Of a DNA stretch of 27,334 nucleotides, positions 1 through 8,570 are shown piece after piece. Origin of the DNA: Gnetum montanum (Eukaryota > Streptophyta > Gnetopsida > Gnetales > Gnetaceae). The notes under the pieces are model-generated. The model ran no database searches. It was not told where the DNA came from and saw nothing but the letters and a program-made list of their open reading frames with translations. Location: contig MNCI01027140.1 in the NCBI GenBank assembly GCA_015680685.1, positions 358,839 to 386,172 of the forward strand. Direction: 5' to 3'. Position 1 is the first letter of the stretch; every line of letters begins with the position of its first letter. The position numbers and the translations under genes were made by a program.

Positions 1-512
1 CTTTTAATCTTGGGCCCATGAATTTGACATTTATAGCATTTTTGAATCTTTAAACTAATGTCTTGGTACATGGAAGGCCAGTAATATACATATTGAAGTA
101 TATGTTGCATAGTCGAGTTAGGGGATTCATAAAATAGATTCAAATGATCATGAAATTGTTCCAAAATGAAACTAATTTGATCATTATGAACACATTCCAA
201 TAAAACTCCCCAAAAATCCTTTCTATATAATATTCCATCTATAACAACAAATCTTCGTGCCTTTTTGAAGAAATCTCTCTTTTGACTTGCAGTTAAATTA
301 TTTGGGATTTTCCTTGTACTAAGAAATTTGAGAATTTCATCATACCAATTCTCTTCATGTGTATCAAGTGTACACACTTCACTTTCTCTAGTCATTAACT
401 TAGCTAGTTCCATTCCCTTAATTGTCTTGCATATTTCCAATTAAAATCTAAAACTTTGCAACTTAATAAGTCATTTTTCTCTTTTCAATCCAATCTCATT
501 TTAGGATAGGAA
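1..512 (-). pseudogene. Post-RNase H tether and start of integrase, copy A (runs off window)
   Basis: Minus-strand continuation equivalent to about 5606-6117 of copy B. It has several stops (for example TAA 501-503 where copy B reads CAA). At the left edge the integrase N-terminal zinc region is entering. Copy A keeps both cysteines of a CYKCQ motif, whereas copy B has lost the first of them. The catalytic core lies outside the window. Confidence 0.8.
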
Positions 513-992
513 TCACTTGACTGCAGGTTCAATTAGCATAATGTAAACTAATGAACTTTCCAAATAATATTTAAAATGCTGAAGTTCTTTGATGACTATG
601 AAAGCTTGTTTCTCTAAGTCTGAATAATTCAACTCTAAAATTTTTAACTGATATCCAAAAAATCCAATTAGTTCATCTTGACCTTCATTATCCTTTTGTG
701 TTAAAAAAGCAGCGATAGAATCATTTGAAGCAAAAGAATATAACCAAAAATCTTCTTTAAGCCTAGGCTTCACCAAATATGGAGCCTCTTGTATTGCCTT
801 CTTAATTTCTGATAAAGCTCTCTCTGATTCTGGTGTTTTCTCTACTTGGACATCTTTTTTTAGCATATGCATCAAAGGCTTGGTAATTTCAGTAAACTCG
901 AGAATGAACTTTTTCACAAAGTTTATCTTCCTAAAGAAAGATCTAAGAGATTTCTTACTTGTGGGTTGCTCAATATTCTGGACTACTTGCAT
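513..992 (-). pseudogene. RT connection and native (gypsy) RNase H, copy A
   Basis: In frame with the RT. It begins with the RT thumb/connection (KKSLRSFFRKINFVKKFI, KPLMHMLKKDVQVEKTPESE) and runs into the gypsy-type RNase H (FWLYSFASNDSIAAFLTQKD, GFFGYQLKILELNYSDLEKQ, ELQHFKYYLESS). The position where gypsy RNase H normally carries its first catalytic Asp reads LYSFAS. The same is true in copy B, so this domain may have been weakened in the lineage before these copies died. The stop at 513-515 is TGA where copy B has CGA, a C-to-T change at a CpG. Confidence 0.85.
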
Positions 993-1592
993 TCAGGAAT
1001 TGTCTATAGCAATTCCTTCTTGACATATCAGGTGGCCTAATAAACTTCCAAATTTAACCCCGAAGATATACTTCTTAGGATTTAATGAAATACTAAACTG
1101 ACAACATCTATTAAAAACTTGCTGAAGATGATCAATATGATCTTCTTTTTTCTTTGAGAATATTGTAATATCATCCAAATAAACCACCACAAACTTGCCT
1201 AATAAATCCTTAAATGCTAAGTCCATTGCTCTTTGAAACGTAGCTCCAACATTTGACAATCCAAATGGCATTCTTTGGTAAGTGAAAGTTTCCCACTTGG
1301 TGATAAAAGCTATTTTAAATCTATCATTCTTATCTACCACGATTTTATTATAACCTAAGAAACCATCTAAGAAGGAATATACTTGACAACCTGAGACTTT
1401 AATAAGAATCTCATCAATTCTTGGAACTAGATTCTTATCCTTTTTTGAGGCATCATTCAGATTTCTAAAGTCTACACAAAGCCTTATATCACCATTTTTC
1501 TTCATCACTGGAACAAGGTTAGCAAGCCATATCGAATATCGTACTGGATATATGATTTGTGCTTGCAACAACTTCTTGATTTCGGCTTCCAT
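993..1592 (-). pseudogene. Reverse transcriptase domain, copy A
   Basis: Ty3/gypsy RT, which copies element RNA into DNA. Visible blocks in order are IIYPVRYSIWLANLVPVMKK, LCVDFRNLN, YSFLDGFLGYNKI, FITKWETFTYQRMPFGLSN, the catalytic VVYLDDITIFSK (YLDD codons about 1181-1170) and LLGHLICQEGI. The active-site aspartates are still present. Several substitutions relative to copy B hit conserved positions (for example FSGYNQI became FLGYNKI), as expected for relaxed decay. It ends in a stop at 993-995, where copy B reads CAA, and the frame continues into the native RNase H. Confidence 0.92.
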
Positions 1593-2134
1593 AGTTAGTT
1601 AAAATGATGGATTAAATTTCCTTTGTTTTTTCTTGACTATTTTGCAACCTTCTATTAAAGGGATCTTATGTGTCATCACATCTTGCCTAAAACCTTTAAG
1701 GTCAACATAAGACCAAGAAAAATTGTCCAAATTATCTCTTAGACACGTTAACAAGTTTTGCTTGAAATTTGAATCTCTTTCCTTTGTAACATTCAACATC
1801 TTTGGCATCTTTTCTAATCCAAGATTCACTACCTCGAAATCTTGATTATCTGGGTTTTGTAAATCTTTTCTAGTAAGTAAATTTTTCTTGAACTCATGTT
1901 CCAAGTCGATCATCCTTTTTAGAATGAAATTAGCTTTGGAATTTGATGATGTTTCAGGTATCACTTGATCCTCAAATTCTTGTTTATTTTTCATAAATCT
2001 TAGTACTTGATCATCATCTTCAAATACTTGTAAATATCTTATATTATCTGGTACTGATGGCTGATGTTCTTCTTCAACCATTACATCTTTGTAACTTTCT
2101 ATTATTTGCATATCCAATGTTGAAGTTGCCTTTG
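1593..2134 (-). pseudogene. Linker between extra RNase H and RT, copy A
   Basis: About 180 codons continuing in frame from the extra RNase H. The segment holds an acidic stretch (QVFEDDDQVLRFMKNKQEFE), then the region just before RT that ends with WSYVDLKGFRQDVMTHKIPL and a basic KKKQRKFNPSF. The last part (about 1593-1875) is conserved in copy B at 4250-4524. The type of linker, with a DLKG...HKIPL lead-in to the RT palm, is typical of Ty3/gypsy polyproteins. A stop (TAA, 1599-1601) separates it from the RT. Copy B has GAA at the matching codon. No catalytic function is apparent. Confidence 0.7.
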
Positions 2135-2424
2135 CCAAATTATCTACTATAAGATTCTCTGTTCTATTTATATGTTCTATTTGGCAATGTCAGAATTGAT
2201 CTAACATCTTACAAGCAAGTTGCTTATAAGGTCTTAAGAATGAGCTCTTTACTACACAGTTACCTTTTACCTGTTCACAAACTAATCTTGAGTCTCCTTT
2301 TATGTGATCACTCTAAGCTATTCTCATACTAATACATAAAGCTTCATACTCAGCCTTGTTTTTAGTACACCAAAAAAAAGACTTCACAAGTACCAAGATT
2401 ACTCACAACCCTCTTCATCAGACT
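2135..2424 (-). pseudogene. Additional (archaeal/RVT_3-type) RNase H domain of copy A, upstream of RT
   Basis: Reading leftward the translation shows the hallmarks of the RNase H fold used by many plant Ty3/gypsy elements as a second RNase H. These are a VILV strand, then CTKNKAEYEAL (Glu), KGDSRLV with the Asp codon at 2294-2292, HINRTEN, and a terminal VDNLAKA. It would cleave the RNA strand of RNA/DNA hybrids during reverse transcription. It has two internal stops, and near 2405 the glycine-rich start appears to lack one base. The domain lies between the position where protease ends and RT begins, not after RT. The same segment is missing from copy B, where the protease region joins the linker at the N at 4242. 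Family assignment is solid; the N-terminal limit is uncertain. Confidence 0.8.
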
Positions 2425-3345
2425 AATTATTCATCAGAAGAAGAACAAAAGAAAGTTTTTGAATTGGGAACAAGTAGTGGAGTGAAAACTAGAAGATCAA
2501 GAAGATCACCCATTATATCTGGTTTATTGATTCATAAGAGAAGATCCAGAAAGTCTAAGAGTTCAACATTCCAAAGGAATAAGATGGCAAATCCTTGGCA
2601 AGGAGTTACACCATTAGGATTTCAAAACTACAATGATATTCCTAAGGTAGTTTACAAATATTTTCCTGAGCCTTTCATTCTTGGAAAAGCTTATTTAGCT
2701 GAAGAATATATTCACATGTTTGAGTTAGCTTTAGCTCATGCAAATATTCAACATCAAGATCAAGCTTGTAGGTTGTTTGTATCAAATCTAAAGGATATGG
2801 CTCAGATTTGGTATTTAAACTTACCAAGTAATAGTATTACAAGTTGGGATGACATGAAGAATCTTTTCTTAGCCTAGTTTGGTAATCAATTAGATCAACA
2901 ACAACTATATTGTGGGCCAGTACAAGCTAAGCAAGGAGTTAAAGAGTCAATTAAAGATTTTAACATCAAGTTTCAACTAATTTGTGAACTCTTTCAAAGG
3001 CAATATAGACCATCAGAAGAAATGCTTAAAGAAACTTATCTTAAGGCTGTCAACCCCAACATTTCAATTTGGTTAAGGAGAACTCCAAACTTAAATACAC
3101 TAAATGACTACTTTAGTGAATCTATACAGTTAGAAAAACACTTGAATCCTAAAGAAAATATTGCAATTCAGAAAAGAAAAGAAAGAGTTATGATTCCTAT
3201 GCAAGATTTAGCTCAAATTAAAGCTTTATCAGATCCATCTCATGTTAAGAAAGAGCAAGAACATGAAAGAGTAGAATCTGAAAAAGGACAATTAATAAGA
3301 GATATGTCTAACAAAATATTGAAGCTTGAAAAAGCTTTGGCATGA
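2425..3345 (+). pseudogene. gag (capsid) region, copy B
   Basis: Structural protein of the retrotransposon particle. A basic serine/arginine-rich N-terminus (TRRSRRSP, KRRSRKSKSS) precedes MANPWQG. The retrotransposon-gag capsid fold follows (ACRLFVSNLKDMAQIWYLNL, SITSWDDMKNLFL, FGNQ, then VKESIKDFNIKF and YLKAVNPNISIWL). A lysine/glutamate-rich coiled-coil-like tail runs to 3345. In-frame stops are TAG 2875-2877 and TGA 3343-3345. I could not locate a CCHC zinc knuckle. The true start codon is unknown because the 5' end is cut by the junction with copy A. The open frame can be followed back to about 2356, but those bases belong to copy A. Confidence 0.85.
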
Positions 3346-3960
3346 GTTAATATCAAGGAAGAAAGGAAAAGTAGAAAGCATAAACATCAAGACACTAAGG
3401 TAGCAGAAGATAAGGATGAAACTGACCTTATTATGTCCAACTTTCTTGATATTGAATCTAAAAATGAGTTATCTAGTGTTCATTATGCAAGTAAATCTTC
3501 TAGCAATGGATCTAGCGATACTTCTTCTCAATCAAGTTCTGAAGAAGATATGTCTTCAGATGAAGAATGTAATAACAATGAGAAAAATGGATATAGTCTT
3601 TGATCAAAGGGAAGATCAACTACTTCTAGATCCCCAAATGTTATGGCTGATCCATCTACTAAGAGAAAAGCTTTTGAGCCAAAAAGAAGAGATAAGGATA
3701 AAGGTAAAGACAATCAAGCAGAGCAAAGCACTCCAAATCAATCTTTCAATAAATGGATAAAGAGATCAAGCTTTATTGGTGATGGAGAGTATGATTTGAT
3801 TGAAGATCTTAAACATGTCAATGCCAATATTAGCCTCTATCAGTTGCTTCAAATAGGAGATCAGCAAAGAAAGGCTTTAGAGTTCATTAAAGGTAAAAGG
3901 AGAGTTAGAGAATCAGAGTTAAGTTATGTGTCTAATAATGATGAGAAGTTAAAGACCTCG
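3346..3960 (+). pseudogene. gag-protease spacer with Ser/acidic tract, copy B
   Basis: Continues the gag frame. It contains a low-complexity Ser/Glu/Asp tract (about 3493-3570), a TGA stop at 3601-3603, then a Lys/Arg-rich stretch (TKRKAFEPKRRDKDKGKDN), and enters the region preceding the protease. No enzymatic motif is seen. The charge alternation could serve RNA binding in place of a zinc knuckle; that is inference. Confidence 0.6.
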
Positions 3961-4241
3961 TATGATAAGGAAGCTCCTCCTTTTCTTTTGACAATGAAAT
4001 TAAAGGATAAATACTTACACAATTGTTTGGTTGATTCTAGAGCTACATCTACTATAATGCCATTGTCTATATGTAAGAAATTTGGTTTGATCCCTGAAAA
4101 ATCAAATAGAAAGATTGTTTAAGTGGATAAAAGTAGAGTGAAGATTGTGGGTCAATTACCAAATGTCCTATTGGAAATTGCTTCTAAACCTTGCTTCAAA
4201 AGTAGAGTAACTATTCAAGTGGCAGATATACCAAATTCACA
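3961..4241 (+). pseudogene. Aspartic protease domain, copy B (active site altered)
   Basis: Pepsin-like retroviral-type protease that would process the polyprotein. The strand FLLTMKLKDKYLHNCLVD leads into the active-site segment. The expected D-S/T-G triad reads Asp-Ser-Arg (codons 4033-4041), so the flap/catalytic glycine has been replaced (AGA, one G-to-A step from GGA). TSTIMPLSICKKFGL follows, as in plant gypsy proteases. A TAA at 4120-4122 breaks the frame. The C-terminal part (LGRDW-like segment) is missing because the sequence jumps at the N at 4242. Confidence 0.82.
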
Positions 4242-4242
4242 N
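4242..4242. other. Single ambiguous base at a structural join
   Basis: One N lies exactly where copy B passes from protease sequence to the pre-RT linker. Copy A shows that an extra RNase H and at least 270 bases of linker normally lie between these parts. The N may mark a real deletion breakpoint or an assembly join that collapsed the missing segment. Confidence 0.9.
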
Positions 4243-5110
4243 GCTAGAAAAGATTTACAAAACCTAGATAATCAAGATTTTGAGGTAGTGAATCTTGGAT
4301 TAGACAAGATGCCAAAGATGTTGAATGTTACAAAGGAAAGAGATTCAAATTTCAAGCAAAACTTGTTAACGTGTCTAAGAGATAATTTGGACAATTTTTC
4401 TTGGTTTTATGTTGACCTTAAAGGTTTTAGGCAAGATGTGATGACACATAAGATCCCTTTAATATAAGGTTGCAAAATAGTCAAGCAAAAATAAAGGAAA
4501 TTTAATCCATCATTTGAACTAGCTATGGAAGCCGAAATCAAGAAGTTGTTGCAAGCACAAATCATATATCCAGTACGATATTCGACATGGCTTGCTAACC
4601 TTGTTCCAGTGATGAAGAAAAATGGTGATATAAGGCTTTGTATAGACTTTAGAAATCTGAATGATGCCTCAAAAAAGGATAAGAATCTAGTTCCAAGAAT
4701 TGATGAGATGCTTATTAAAATCTCAGGTTGTCAAGTATATTCCTTCTTAGATGGTTTCTCAGGTTATAATCAAATCATGGTAGATAAGAATGATAGATTC
4801 AAAACAGCATTTATCACCAAGTGGGAAACTTTCGCTTACCAAAGAATGCCATTTGGATTGTCAAATGCTAGAACTACATTTCAAAGAGCAATGGATTTAG
4901 CATTTAAGGATTTATTAGGTAAGTTCATGGTGGTTTATTTGGATGATATTACAATATTCTCAAAGAAAAAAGAAGATCATATTGATCATCTTCAGCAAAT
5001 TTTTGATAGATGTTTTCAGTTTGGTATTTCATTAAATCCTAAGAAGTGTATCTTCGGAGATAAATCCAGAAGTTTATTAGGCCACGTGATATGTCAAGAA
5101 GGAATTGCTA
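4243..5110 (+). pseudogene. Pre-RT linker and reverse transcriptase, copy B
   Basis: Begins with the linker shared with copy A (DLQNLDNQDFEVVNLG, FSWFYVDLKGFRQDVMTHK). After stops at 4465-4467 and 4492-4494 the RT runs uninterrupted from about 4525. Motifs in order: IIYPVRYSTWLANLVPVMKK, LCIDFRNLN, YSFLDGFSGYNQI, FAYQRMPFGLSN, catalytic VVYLDDITIFSK (YLDD codons 4936-4947), SLNPKKCIF and LLGHVICQEGI. The finger, palm and active-site residues look intact, unlike copy A. The IYPVxYSxW lead-in together with the upstream linker places it among plant Ty3/gypsy elements. Confidence 0.95.
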
Positions 5111-5720
5111 TAGACAATTCTCAAATCCAAGCAGTCCAGAATATTGAGCACCCCACAAGTAAGAAATCTCTTAGATCTTTCGTTGGGAAGATAAACTTTG
5201 TGAAAAAGTTAATCCCCGAGTTTACTGAAATTACCAAGCCTTTGATGCATATGCTAAAAAAAGATGTCCCAGTAGAGAAAACACCAGAATCAGATAGAGC
5301 TTTATTAGAAATTAAAAAGGCAATACAAGAGGCTCCATATTTGGTGAAGCCTAGGCTTAAAGAAGATTTTTGGTTATATTCTTTTGCTTCAAATGATTCT
5401 ATCGTTGCCATTTTAACACAAAAGGATAATGAAGGTCAAGATGAACCAATTGGATTTTTTGGATATCAGTTAAAAAGTTTAGAGTTGAATTATTCAGACT
5501 TAGAGAAACAAGCTTTTGCAGTCATCAAAGCACTTCAGCATTTTAAATATTATTTGGAAAGTTCATTAGTTCATATTATGCTAATTGAACCTGCAGTCAA
5601 GCGATTCCTATCCCAAAATGAGATTGGATTGAAAAGAGGAAAATGGCTTATTAAGTTGCAAAGCTTTAGATTTTCATTGGAAATATGCAAGATAATTAAA
5701 GGAATGGGACTAGCTAAGTT
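5111..5720 (+). pseudogene. RT connection and native RNase H, copy B
   Basis: Uninterrupted continuation of the RT. The connection segment KKSLRSFVGKINFVKKLI and KPLMHMLKKDVPVEK is followed by gypsy RNase H (FWLYSFASNDSIVAILTQKD, ELNYSDLEKQAFAVIKALQHFKYYL). The first catalytic acidic position seems replaced (YSFAS), as in copy A. This is consistent with the second RNase H having taken over the activity in this lineage; that is inference from two copies only. Confidence 0.85.
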
Positions 5721-7017
5721 AATGACTAGAGAAAGTGAAGTCTGTACACTTGATACCCATGAAGAGAATTGGTATGATGAAATTCTCAAATTTCTTAGTA
5801 CAAGGAAAATCCCAAATAATTTAATTGCAAGTCAAAAGAGAGCTTTCTTTAAAAAGGCACGAAGATTCATTGTTAAAGATGGAATATTATACAGAAAGGA
5901 TTTTTTGGGAGTTTTATTGGAATGTGTTCATAATGATTAAATTAGTTTCATTTTGGAACAATTTCATGATCATTTGAATCTATTTTATGAATCCCCTAAC
6001 TCGACTATGCAACATATACTTCAATATGTATATTACTGGCCTTCCATGTACCAAGACATTAGTTTAAAGATTCAAAAATTCTATAAATGTCAAATTCATG
6101 GGCCCAAGATTAAAAGGGCTAGAGCCCCTTTAAAGCCAATAGTTGTAGATAGACGACTTCAGCAATGGAGTTTGGATTTTATTGGTACAATTACTCCTTC
6201 AAGAGCTGGACACAAGTTTATTCTCATAGCTACTAATTATTTCACTAAATGGTCTGAAGCAAAGGATCTAAGAGGAAGTTCAGCATCATATGTGATTAAG
6301 TTTCTAGAAGACCACATTCTAAGTAGATTTGGTCTACCTGAAGTGTTAGTGTTAGACAATGGACCGGCCTTCAAATCTCAAGAGTTTATCAGATGGGCAT
6401 CTGCAAAATCCATTTTCTTATTTTTCTCATCAAATTATTATCCTCAAGGAAATGGCCTAGCAGAATCCACCAATAAAAAGCTTATTGCTTATATCAAAAA
6501 ATCGATGGATGGGAATCCAAGAAATTGGATTGATTATCTAAAATTCGCATTATGGTCAGATCAAATCAGATTCAAGAAAGCTATTGGAACATCACCATAT
6601 AATTTAGTTTATGGTTTGCCAGCAAGAATTACAAACAAGATTGTAAGCTTAGCTTCTGAATTTGTACAAAGATATAGTGAAAAAACTGATAAAGATAGAA
6701 GTTTCATGACTTTACTTATTAAAAGAGAAGCTGAAATAGATAAAGCAAGAGATAATTTGTTACGGAATAGCTCTCAAGTTAAAACATGGTTTGATAGGAA
6801 AGCTTTGAAAAGAACTTTCAAGATAGGGGACCTTGTCTTATTATGAAATATGAAGAAGCCAAATAAGTTTACCCCGACATGGATCAGTCCCTTTCAAGTT
6901 ACAAAGCAATTGTCAGAGGATACTTACAAATTATCAACTTTGGATGGCATGGAATTACAATTTCCATATAATGTTTTGCATATAAAACATTATTTGGGAC
7001 AATTGCATACAACTTAA
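5721..7017 (+). pseudogene. Integrase, copy B
   Basis: Catalyses insertion of the reverse-transcribed DNA. The N-terminal zinc region (YYWPSMYQDISLKIQKFYKCQ) has lost the first of its paired cysteines. The catalytic core is complete, with Asp at 6175-6177 (WSLDFIG), Asp at 6355-6357 (VLDNGPAF) and Glu at 6463-6465 (GLAEST). The last two are separated by 35 residues, a standard DD35E. The C-terminal part shows FKIGDLVLL, then after TGA 6844-6846 the GPR/IHLYL-like end SEDTYKLSTLDG and VLHIKHYLG, and the natural TAA at 7015-7017. Stops lie at 5938-5940 and 6844-6846. No chromodomain is evident. Confidence 0.92.
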
Positions 7018-7384
7018 AGATGTTCTTACACAAGATAATATATGTATATACTATTAGATATAATATTACTAGGAGTATAGTGTCAATTATTATATTTAAT
7101 TACGCTTTATTTATATTTGGAACATAATTTTTCCTCAAATGAGGCAAGTGGAAGTCTACAAGTGAAACAAGTGGAATTCTATAAGATTGACAAGTGGGGA
7201 AGGTGACTCATCCACCACTTAGTGAGGATTGTGACAAATGGTTAGAATGCCTAAAAAGAAGGAAGCTTGGTTGAAGACTCTTGGGGGGAAGTTTAAATTT
7301 CTAGCACCTATAAAAGAGGGTTAAGTTGCTTAGGATTTCTTCATCTTTCAATTCATGTTGGGTAGTGAAAGTTAGAGAGGGCTA
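7018..7384 (+). other. Non-coding region after pol leading to a TATA box
   Basis: AT-rich sequence followed by a purine-richer part with repeated AAGTGGAA motifs (about 7146-7172). No ORF of note. It looks like a leader or promoter for the ORF that follows. Confidence 0.5.
7309..7316 (+). promoter_or_regulatory. TATA box upstream of the extra 3' ORF
   Basis: TATAAAAG in the context CACCTATAAAAGAGGG, 69 bases before the ATG at 7385. It resembles the TATA boxes in the LTRs of this family (TATAAAAA at 10002 and 22768), but the flanks differ. An internal promoter for a separate transcript is plausible and not proven. Confidence 0.5.
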
Positions 7385-7897
7385 ATGGATTTTGAGAGGG
7401 CAATGAGAAAGCCTTTTATTCCATATGTGATGGGATGTTGCCCTGAGCATGTATTGAAGGCTTACCTAAAGGCTAGATCATGTGGAGCTCCAAAAGAGTG
7501 TCCTTTTATGGCTTGGTTGTCCGACGAATTTTCTTTTCTTAGTAAAGGTTTGGAGATAGAGTCTAATGTTTGGGGGCAATACTAGGATTGCACCAAGGAC
7601 TAAGAGAAAAGAGAAGAGCAACCAACTAATGAAGAATCATCATGGGGATGGGGAGAAGCCTTTGTCTCCCGAGAGGAAAATGAAGGACCCAATGGAGAAG
7701 AACAGAAGAGCTCATCTGAGAAAGAAAATGAGAAAAGTGTTGAAGAGAAAGCTCTAGTAGATCAAAATGAGAGCTCCACCAAGCCGGAGAACAACAGATC
7801 CGCCTTCATCACATCAGAAATTTCCTATGAAACGGTGAGAGAGATGATGATTCCCACTAGGGTAACCCTCACAATTCAATTTCCATCCCAAGAATAG
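7385..7897 (+). pseudogene. Unrecognised 170-codon ORF between pol and the polypurine tract (two stops)
   Basis: From ATG 7385 to TAG 7895-7897 one frame stays open apart from TAG 7583-7585 and TAA 7601-7603. The N-terminal 66 residues (MDFERAMRKPFIPYVMGCCP, LKAYLKARSCGAPKECPF, MAWLSDEFSFL) look globular, with several cysteines. The remainder is hydrophilic, rich in Glu, Lys, Ser and Asn, and ends in VTLTIQFPSQE. I do not recognise the protein and see no membrane segment or envelope hallmark. It sits in the position of env or of the extra ORFs reported for some plant Ty3/gypsy lineages. A TATA box lies just upstream. It may be an accessory element protein or a captured host exon. Confidence 0.55.
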
Positions 7898-8017
7898 TCC
7901 ATGAAGGACTTGATAATGTACAGTTTGTTATGTATAGTTTGATTTTTTCTAGGAATGAGGATTTCTATTCAGCTATAAAAATTCGATGAAAATTTCAGTA
8001 TGTTTTAGTCTTGTAAT
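7898..8017 (+). other. Short non-coding spacer before the PPT
   Basis: AT-rich; no feature seen. Confidence 0.5.
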
Positions 8018-8031
8018 GAGGGGGGCAAAAA
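8018..8031 (+). promoter_or_regulatory. Polypurine tract (plus-strand primer) of copy B
   Basis: GAGGGGGGCAAAAA directly abuts TGTTGGCAC, the first bases of the LTR. A purine run ending at a TG dinucleotide is the standard plus-strand priming site of LTR retrotransposons. It fixes the LTR start at 8032. Confidence 0.85.
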
Positions 8032-8304
8032 TGTTGGCACATTTGGCCATTCCATGGAACAGTTGGAATATTTTATTAAAAATTGGAACAATCTATGGTT
8101 GTAAATTTAGAAGTAAATTTACAGCTTTAGTGTTGTGGGTTGATGGGTGTTTTTGGAGAAGTAATCTACTTGAAAACAATTTTGATGTTGAGGCCTTTTT
8201 GGAATACGAAATTAAAGTGCCAAATTATTCTTTTATTGGAGATTGGAAGATAGTACAATAGCAAACAAAGAATTAGATTATTTACCTCAAAAAGCATACT
8301 TCCT

Positions 8305-8545
8305 GTTAATGTTCTTTCTGAGAAATCCCAAACCACCGTTTATGTTGGAAAAATAGCCACCGTTGTGGATAACAAATTTTTACGTTCTATGCTTAAGCTT
8401 TATGGTCCAGTTAAGAGTTGGAAGCGTGCAGAAGATCCAACGAATGGACTGCCAACAAGTTTTGGATTTGGCGGATTTAAATTAACGAAGGATCATCTTC
8501 TTGTTGCATTTCTTGGCAATGGCACTTTTGGTTGGTGTGAAGAAT
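8305..8545 (+). pseudogene. RBM25-like RRM gene fragment inside the LTR
   Basis: In frame from about 8305 the translation reads EKSQTTVYVGKIATVVDNKF, then LRSMLKLYGPVKSWKRAEDP, TNGLP and FGFGGF. VYVGKI is an RNP2 motif and FGFGGF an RNP1-like motif. The spacing and the PVKSWKRAxDPTNG segment match the RNA-recognition motif of the plant splicing factor RBM25. Downstream of 8470 similarity fades (probably frameshifted), and only part of one domain is present. No start codon, other domains or introns are visible. It is a dead fragment carried by the LTR. The family call rests on recognition of the motif, not a search. Confidence 0.7.
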
Positions 8546-8570
8546 CACGACTGAGAGCTGGATAATCAGA

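Larger units (their letters stand above)
1..2424 (-). mobile_element. Ty3/gypsy copy A, pol fragment (inverted relative to copy B)
   Basis: Minus-strand retrotransposon fragment that leaves the window at base 1. Read leftward it gives an extra RNase H domain, a linker, RT, the native RNase H and the beginning of integrase. Bases 1-1875 are a close inverted copy of about 4250-6117 (for example 1-80 mirrors 6038-6117 with one visible change). Gag and protease are absent: at about 2410-2425 the copy runs directly into the gag start of the plus-strand copy. The protein frame is kept across RT, RNase H and integrase but is broken by stops, for example 1599-1601, 993-995, 513-515 and 501-503. It is a dead copy with several percent divergence from copy B, so it is not a trivial duplicate. 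Confidence 0.9.

Noticed and set aside
3528-3713. Minus-strand open frame in gag
   Set aside because: Shadow of the Ser/acidic and Lys-rich gag tract on the other strand.
5121-5789. Minus-strand open frames within RT/RNase H
   Set aside because: Shadows of the well-supported plus-strand pol frame.
7986-8261. 91-codon open frame crossing the PPT and LTR start
   Set aside because: It crosses a functional boundary of the retrotransposon and shows no motif.
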